This document shows, piece by piece, positions 1 to 3,800 of a stretch of DNA of 5,351 nt (position 1 is the stretch's first letter; every line of letters starts with the position of its first letter). The DNA is from Candidatus Altimarinota bacterium (GTDB lineage Bacteria > Patescibacteriota > Gracilibacteria > UBA4473): NCBI GenBank assembly GCA_020629095.1, contig JAHDDZ010000046.1, positions 1 through 5,351 of the forward strand, read 5' to 3'. Both the position numbers and the translations under genes were made by a program. The notes below the pieces were generated by a model. The model was not told the DNA's origin. It did no database searches and saw nothing but the letters and a program-made list of their open reading frames with translations.

Positions 1-1
1 T

Positions 2-805
2 TATCTCATTTTAGAACTGAGTAGTTTTCAGCTACAGCACTTGAAATGGTCGCCTGAAATAGCACTTTGTACAAACTTATAGGCTGACCACATTGATACA
101 CACGGGTCAGTTATGGCGTATCATAGCGCAAAAGAAAACCTGTGGAAATATCAGTCACAGAATGGTTTTCTTGCGATTCCAGCGCACCAGTCTGAGTTGT
201 TTTCAACGCCTGGGCAGTTGGTATTCGCACCATCAATCAGCGCTGATTTGTGCCCACCACAGAGCGTTTTTCAGGCACTGCACTGGAGGCAAAATTTTGG
301 GCTTATTTTGGCCTTGTTTGATTATCTAAAACTGCCACAATCAGCTCTTGAAAAGGCTTTGTTAGAGTTTAAAGGAGTAGAGCACCGTATGCAAAAAGTG
401 GGGATGGTGCATGAAAAAACGTATTACAATGACTCAATTTCAACCAATCCGCACAGTGCCATGGCGGCTATTTCATACTTTTCAGAGCAGCTTTCGGGCA
501 TTTTGCTCGGGGGTGCTGACCGTGGAGTTGACTACTTTGGGCTTATTCAGTTCATTAAAAAGACTGCCCCAAAGGCAGTTATTTTGAGTATTTCGGGGGG
601 CATTTCAGAAGCTATAGAAGAAAGCTGTAAGCAGCAAAAAGTAGCTTGCGTGCCGTGTGAAAACATTCAAAAAGCAGTTGCATATGCACATGAAAACCTG
701 CCAGCTGGGGCCATTTTACTGAGCCCTGCAGCACCCAGTTTTGACCATTTTATAAATTATGCAGCGCGTGGAGATGCATTTATGGCCGCGGTGCATTCAC
801 TATAG
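2..805 (+). CDS. murD: MurD, UDP-N-acetylmuramoyl-L-alanine:glutamate ligase; 5'-partial and interrupted by an in-frame TAG
   Basis: MurD is the cytoplasmic ATP-dependent ligase that adds glutamate to UDP-MurNAc-L-Ala during peptidoglycan precursor synthesis. The N-terminal UDP-binding domain and the ATP-binding GTNGK loop lie left of the window. Reading from base 2, the frame gives the Mur central-domain motif ELSSFQL (14-34), then TNL, a TAG stop at 80-82, then ADHIDTHGSV, which matches the conserved N-x-x-x-DHLDxHG block. The C-terminal domain follows: GVEHRM (near 374-391), YYNDSISTNP (near 422-451), LLGGADRGVD (near 503-532) and LLSPAAPSFDHF with NYAARGDAF (near 716-784). The visible length to the natural TAG at 803-805 fits the rest of a usual ~440-residue MurD. 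An ATG at 113 opens an uninterrupted 230-codon stretch, but it has no Shine-Dalgarno sequence and starts inside the conserved block, so I do not take it as the true start. The family call is secure; whether the gene is functional, a pseudogene or carries a sequence error is open. Confidence 0.88.
80..82 (+). other. In-frame amber codon inside murD
   Basis: A TAG falls between TNL and ADHID in the conserved Mur-ligase block, at a position that varies in the family (T, S, P, E and others). The frame is identical on both sides, so this is a substitution rather than an indel. It is one base from GAG, CAG, AAG, TTG, TCG, TGG and TAC/TAT. TAG also ends murD itself (803-805) and the DUF218 gene (3210-3212), so general reassignment to a sense codon is unlikely. 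Confidence 0.85.
780..805. other. Convergent 26-bp overlap of the murD and pyrF 3' ends
   Basis: The last codons of murD on the plus strand (through the TAG at 803-805) and the last codons of pyrF on the minus strand (through the TAA at 782-780) share these bases. No hairpin with a T-run was seen at the junction, so transcripts from both sides probably run into each other. Confidence 0.85.
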
Positions 806-1556
806 TATAAAGCTCTTGTGCCTTTCTTGCAGCGGCTTCTGCGTAATTATCGCCAGTACTGGCGTATAATATGCCACGGGAAACGGGAAAGATCACTTTA
901 TGGTGTTTTGCCCCTGCTAAAGCAGCATCAGCGTCGCCGCCTTGCGCGCCTACCCCTGGGCACAAAAACCATGTGTTGGGCAGTTTTTCGCGCAGCTCAG
1001 CAATCTTCTCTGGGCGGGTCGCACCGACCACAGCACCCAGCACATCACCATGCTCTTGGTGCATAGCTATGAGCTTTTCTTGCACTTCTGGCAATCCTAA
1101 AATCTCATCCCCTGAGGGATTTGATGTATAGAGCAAGCTAAAAACATGTTTATTGCAAACCTCTGCTTTATTTATAAATGGGAAAACAGTATCACTCCCC
1201 ATTAAAGGGTTTATGGTTACAGCATTAACAGAAAGAGGGCTTTTTTTAAAATAGTACTTGTTTGCATAAGAGTCTGCGGTACTACCAATATCCCCTCGTT
1301 TACCATCAATCATGATCCATAACTTTGCTTTTTTTGCTTTAGAAATTATCTCTCTTATTGCGAAAATACCTTCTACATCAAATGCTTCAAAGTACGCCAT
1401 CTGGATTTTAATTCCCATAATATGCGGTGCGCAGGCTTTTATTACATTATCAGAAAACTCTAAAATACTTACCTTTTTTGGCATTAATTTAGGGTTTGGA
1501 TCCAGCCCCAAAATGAGTCGACCCCGCTCTGCAACTTGTTTTTCGAGTGTCATCAT
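780..1556 (-). CDS. pyrF: Orotidine 5'-phosphate decarboxylase (PyrF, type 2)
   Basis: PyrF decarboxylates OMP to UMP, the last step of de novo pyrimidine synthesis, and acts in the cytoplasm as a TIM-barrel enzyme. The 258-residue product shows LDPNP (18-22), GIK (48-50), MIDGKRGDIGSTADSYA (82-98), INPLMGSD (115-122), VVGAT (176-180), PGVGAQGG (200-207) and SRGI (226-229). The expected Lys-Asp-Lys-Asp catalytic set can be read as K50, D84, K86 and D89. The long DGKRGDIGSTA form and the length are typical of the type 2 (mycobacterial-like) family rather than the shorter E. coli type. The start ATG at 1556-1554 overlaps the dnaA stop as ATGA. A second ATG directly after it (1553-1551) is equally possible, and both suggest translational coupling. 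No strong Shine-Dalgarno sequence precedes either. The TAA stop (782-780) lies inside the 3' end of convergent murD. Confidence 0.95.
   Translation of the reverse strand: MMTLEKQVAERGRLILGLDPNPKLMPKKVSILEFSDNVIKACAPHIMGIKIQMAYFEAFDVEGIFAIREIISKAKKAKLWIMIDGKRGDIGSTADSYANKYYFKKSPLSVNAVTINPLMGSDTVFPFINKAEVCNKHVFSLLYTSNPSGDEILGLPEVQEKLIAMHQEHGDVLGAVVGATRPEKIAELREKLPNTWFLCPGVGAQGGDADAALAGAKHHKVIFPVSRGILYASTGDNYAEAAARKAQELYTIVNAPRP
1553..1556 (-). other. dnaA stop / pyrF start overlap (ATGA)
   Basis: On the minus strand the pyrF ATG (1556-1554) and dnaA TGA (1555-1553) share two bases in a 4-bp ATGA, the usual arrangement for translational coupling. The adjacent second ATG makes a TGATG with the same stop. 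The two genes must share a transcript. Confidence 0.9.
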
Positions 1557-2974
1557 TTTAGCCCCAGGTCATGTCGAATGGCCGACAAATGGCCCTTGGT
1601 AGGGTCGTTTGGTTGGCTTACCAGCGCCTTGATTTTCTTCAGCCCATGCATGATGGTCGTGTGGTTTTTGCCGCCAAAGGCCGCACCAATTGCCTCATAG
1701 CTCATACGCAGCACATCTTTGCACAGCAGCCAGCAAATCTGCCGCGGATAGACAAATGTCTGCTTTCGCGAGGTGCCGAGTATCTCTGTCGCCGGTACCT
1801 GAAAGTACTCTGCCACAAAGGTAATAATGTCTTCAGGGCTTTTTGCCAGGCCGCGACCAGCAGCGTCTGTGCTGGCGATTGAGTCGGTTGGGTTCAGCTT
1901 CCGGAAGATCTTTCCGACGCTCTGAACAGTCGGGGGCGTACTGCTTAGGTCCCATTCTGCGCCCACTTTTTTCAATATACTCTCCAGCTCGCGGAGGCTC
2001 CGGCGCACGTTTGCGGCAATGAACTCCTCTACATCAGGGCCCAGCACCAGCTGCATGTCAGTCGCCTTTTTTTGTATAATCGCCAGCCGCGTTTCATATC
2101 CAGGCAGTTGCACGTCGACCGTTAAGCCCCATCCCATACGGCTTTTCAGCCTGTCAGATATTCCCGTTAACTCGCTTGGTGGCCGATCAGCACTAAAAAT
2201 AATCTGCTTGCCAAAATCAAACAAGTCGTTAAAAGTATTAAACAGCTCGTTTTGCGTTTGCTCTTTGCCCTCAAAAAACTGCACATCATCAATAATTAGC
2301 GCATCAACTCGCCGATACTTCTTTCGAAATGCATCAGTTTTTCGGTCACGAATTGCCTTCACAATCTCATTTGTGAACCGCTCAGAGGTCGTATAGACCA
2401 CCACCGCATCGGGGTCCTTCCGCAGGATTTCATTGGCTGTTCCCTGCAAAAGGTGGGTTTTTCCAAGTCCTACACCGCCATAAATAAACAGCGGATTGTA
2501 CTGTTTTGCTTTGGCTCCACGCTCTGAAACGGCACTGCAAGCTGCATGAGCCAGCCGATTTGCCTCGCCAACAACATAGTTTCCAAGCGTGAATTTTGAT
2601 TGGATAATTCGGCTCTCAACGCCTTCGGCTAATCTTACGCGTGGTTCATTTCGTACCTTTTGTGGTTTATGAGCAGCTTCTTTTTTCCCATCAAAAATGG
2701 CCGGATTACTTGGCTGGGAGTCAGCCAAAGCCAGGTCAACCTGAAAGAAAAGGCGCTCTACAGCTGGAACAACAGCGCGAATATTTGTAAGCAATATGCC
2801 CTTATATTTCGTTTCAAGCCAGTTTTTGTTCATCTCAGTCGGGCAGCTGATAAGCGCTGCATCACCAGAGATTTCCTTTAGGCGCACCTTTTTAAACCAT
2901 GTATGAAACTCCATGCGACTGATTTTTTCGCTTAAACGGCTCAGCACAGAGTCCCATATTTGATTTTTATCCAT
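1553..2974 (-). CDS. dnaA: Chromosomal replication initiator protein DnaA
   Basis: DnaA is the AAA+ ATPase that binds DnaA boxes, melts the origin and loads the helicase. The 473-residue product is complete. Domain I (about 1-80) starts MDKNQIWDSVLSRL and has the EFHTWF motif. A short polar linker (about 82-118) follows. The AAA+ core carries Walker A GGVGLGKT (166-173), Walker B LIIDD (226-230), sensor 1 FSADRPP (260-266), the RLKSRMGWG segment with the likely arginine finger R279, and a sensor 2 LRELE (327-331, R328). The C-terminal helix-turn-helix has PRQ (410-412) and the signature GGKNHTTIMHG (434-444). The family's usual Asp before the His is Asn here, and the usual Ser/Ala after the second His is Gly. 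The start ATG at 2974 is supported by full alignment of domain I; only a weak GAG lies upstream. The TGA stop overlaps pyrF. Two promoter-like sites and DnaA boxes upstream suggest autoregulation. Confidence 0.99.
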   Translation of the reverse strand: MDKNQIWDSVLSRLSEKISRMEFHTWFKKVRLKEISGDAALISCPTEMNKNWLETKYKGILLTNIRAVVPAVERLFFQVDLALADSQPSNPAIFDGKKEAAHKPQKVRNEPRVRLAEGVESRIIQSKFTLGNYVVGEANRLAHAACSAVSERGAKAKQYNPLFIYGGVGLGKTHLLQGTANEILRKDPDAVVVYTTSERFTNEIVKAIRDRKTDAFRKKYRRVDALIIDDVQFFEGKEQTQNELFNTFNDLFDFGKQIIFSADRPPSELTGISDRLKSRMGWGLTVDVQLPGYETRLAIIQKKATDMQLVLGPDVEEFIAANVRRSLRELESILKKVGAEWDLSSTPPTVQSVGKIFRKLNPTDSIASTDAAGRGLAKSPEDIITFVAEYFQVPATEILGTSRKQTFVYPRQICWLLCKDVLRMSYEAIGAAFGGKNHTTIMHGLKKIKALVSQPNDPTKGHLSAIRHDLGLK

Positions 2975-2975
2975 A
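2967..2975 (+). promoter_or_regulatory. DnaA-box-like site across the dnaA start codon
   Basis: TTATCCATA has one mismatch (position 8) to TTATCCACA and covers the complement of the dnaA start ATGGATAA. It may be a chance result of the Met-Asp-Lys codons. Confidence 0.25.
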
Positions 2976-3050
2976 GTTTCAGTCTCGTAAAAGGGGATTG
3001 CAAAATATTTTTAACTCAGCACACTTTGAAGTTTTTTGCTTTACGCTTAG

Positions 3051-3079
3051 AACATACAGGAGGTATTTTGCTTCGTCAA
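3051..3079 (-). promoter_or_regulatory. Proximal sigma70-type promoter candidate for dnaA
   Basis: On the minus strand TTGACG (3079-3074, one mismatch) is followed after 17 bp by TATGTT (3056-3051, two mismatches to TATAAT). Transcription would start near 3044 and give a leader of about 70 nt to the dnaA ATG. In AT-rich DNA such matches can occur by chance. Confidence 0.35.
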
Positions 3080-3086
3080 ATAGAAT

Positions 3087-3095
3087 TGTGGAAAA
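3087..3095 (-). promoter_or_regulatory. DnaA-box-like site
   Basis: Minus-strand TTTTCCACA has one mismatch to TTATCCACA. It lies just upstream of the proposed proximal dnaA promoter (-35 at 3079-3074). Confidence 0.45.
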
Positions 3096-3147
3096 CACTC
3101 TTTTTGTGCTTATTTTAAGCAGAAATTAGGACTTTACATATATATCG

Positions 3148-3156
3148 TGTGGATTA
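3148..3156 (-). promoter_or_regulatory. DnaA-box-like site overlapping a -10 element
   Basis: Minus-strand TAATCCACA has one mismatch to TTATCCACA. Its first bases are also part of the TATAAT -10 hexamer at 3158-3153, so DnaA binding here would block RNA polymerase. Confidence 0.5.
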
Positions 3157-3181
3157 TATATTGCAAATAAGTAGTCCACAA
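3153..3181 (-). promoter_or_regulatory. Distal sigma70-type promoter candidate for dnaA
   Basis: On the minus strand TTGTGG (3181-3176) is followed after exactly 17 bp by a perfect TATAAT (3158-3153). The -35 matches only about half of TTGACA. Both hexamers overlap DnaA-box-like sites. Transcription would start near 3146 and leave a leader of about 170 nt before dnaA. Confidence 0.45.
3172..3180 (+). promoter_or_regulatory. Weak DnaA-box-like site overlapping a -35 element
   Basis: TAGTCCACA has two mismatches to TTATCCACA. It points opposite to the 3148-3156 site, and the two form the inverted repeat TGTGGA...TCCACA (3148-3153 / 3175-3180) around an AT-rich 21-bp core. Its last bases overlap the -35 hexamer of the distal promoter candidate. 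Confidence 0.35.
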
Positions 3182-3202
3182 AAAATCAACAATTAACAGG
3201 AC

Positions 3203-3211
3203 TTATACACT
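3203..3211 (+). promoter_or_regulatory. DnaA-box-like site at the end of the DUF218 gene
   Basis: TTATACACT matches TTATNCACA except for the last base. It overlaps the stop codon of the DUF218 gene (3212-3210). Confidence 0.4.
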
Positions 3212-3800
3212 ATTTTTTTGGAGAAATCCAAAAGGCATAATACATATTTTTGAGCACTTCATTTTTGAAAAAATTATCAAATTGCTGTCGCTGCCATCGA
3301 ATCGGGATAGCGACATGAAGGGCATAATTCTGAATACCAATTCGCCGCGAAAGGTGGGCAATTCGACCTAAATGTGGAGCTTGGCTTACCATTACATAAC
3401 TTGTTTCTGTTGGATCTTCTAAATTTAAAAGAGTTTGAGATGTATTTATGCCGTTCATGTCACGCACAATATCTTTCAGCGGAATGTTGTATTCTTGGGC
3501 CATTTTGGCCATTACATCAACCTCGTGTGCACCAAAAGTTGACTTGCCGCCACTGAGAATGAGGCACTCAACTTGGTCATTTTTATACAGTCCAATCGCG
3601 CTTTGCATGCGGTCTGACAGCGCATGAGATGGTATATCATCTCTCCAGACGGCAGCACCAAAAACCACAGCGCAGTCGGCAGTGCCAGTGAACTGGCTGT
3701 TTTGGTGTGAGTATGTCTGCCAAAAGGCCCAACTGGCTAAAATGAGCACGACCAAAATAGCCCACAAAACCACTCGAAAAAGAAATTTCAAGACTCCCAT
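3210..3800 (-). CDS. Membrane-anchored DUF218 (SanA/ElyC/YdcF-like) protein
   Basis: The 196-residue product has one N-terminal hydrophobic segment (about 10-27) after K5 and R9, predicting an anchor with the main domain outside the cytoplasm. The DUF218 core follows: CAVVFGAAVWRDD (43-55), the HALSDRM segment (59-65), LILSGGKS (80-87), HEVDVM (92-97), the acidic-Gly region RDMNGINTSQTLLNL (113-127), VMVSQAPHLGRIAHLSRRIGI (near 136-156). This order matches SanA, ElyC and YdcF, of which SanA and ElyC affect envelope integrity in E. coli; their biochemical activity is poorly defined, and no enzyme function is assigned here. The ATG (3800-3798) shares one base with the topA TAA (TAATG), so it is the second gene of a topA operon. 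AAAGG a few bases upstream, inside the topA tail, could serve as a weak Shine-Dalgarno. It ends with TAG at the border of the candidate origin, with no convincing terminator. Confidence 0.85.
   Translation of the reverse strand: MGVLKFLFRVVLWAILVVLILASWAFWQTYSHQNSQFTGTADCAVVFGAAVWRDDIPSHALSDRMQSAIGLYKNDQVECLILSGGKSTFGAHEVDVMAKMAQEYNIPLKDIVRDMNGINTSQTLLNLEDPTETSYVMVSQAPHLGRIAHLSRRIGIQNYALHVAIPIRWQRQQFDNFFKNEVLKNMYYAFWISPKK
3800..3800 (-). other. topA stop / DUF218 start overlap (TAATG)
   Basis: The topA TAA (3802-3800) and the DUF218 ATG (3800-3798) share one base, an arrangement that favours stop-restart translation and places both genes on one transcript. Confidence 0.9.

Larger units (their letters stand above)
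2967..3211. other. Candidate chromosomal replication origin (oriC) next to dnaA
   Basis: This is the only gap without a gene in the window (2975-3209) plus the gene edges. It is strongly AT-rich, most clearly at 3131-3170, which could act as the unwinding element. It holds five 9-mers resembling the DnaA box TTATCCACA: TTATCCATA at 2967 (+), TTTTCCACA at 3095-3087 (-), TAATCCACA at 3156-3148 (-), TAGTCCACA at 3172 (+, two mismatches) and TTATACACT at 3203 (+). None is perfect. Placement directly upstream of dnaA is the classic bacterial origin context. The assignment is inference; a GC-skew plot of the whole chromosome would decide. Confidence 0.6.

Noticed and set aside
93..329. 78-codon plus-strand frame starting ATG at 93
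   Set aside because: It overlaps the murD frame, which has clear Mur ligase motifs; the product shows no recognisable family.
769..800. ATGCA / TGCAT pairing at the murD-pyrF junction as a terminator hairpin
   Set aside because: Only five pairs with a long loop and no T-run on either strand.
113..805. ATG at 113 as a genuine murD start
   Set aside because: MurD homology continues upstream in the same frame past the TAG, no Shine-Dalgarno precedes the ATG, and a start here would cut through the conserved DHIDTHGS block.
2019..2396. 125-codon plus-strand frame opposite dnaA
   Set aside because: It lies antisense to the conserved AAA+ core of dnaA; its Ser/Cys-rich product is what the complement of that gene gives.
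3058..3118. Perfect AGGAGG (3058-3063) followed by TTG at 3068 and a 16-codon plus-strand frame
   Set aside because: The frame is tiny, starts with TTG, faces away from dnaA and sits in the candidate origin; no promoter on that strand was seen. Probably chance.
3181..3209. Possible terminator after the DUF218 gene (T-run near 3179-3186 on the minus strand)
   Set aside because: No stable stem precedes the T-run; the local GTTAATTG/GTTGA sequence does not pair convincingly.
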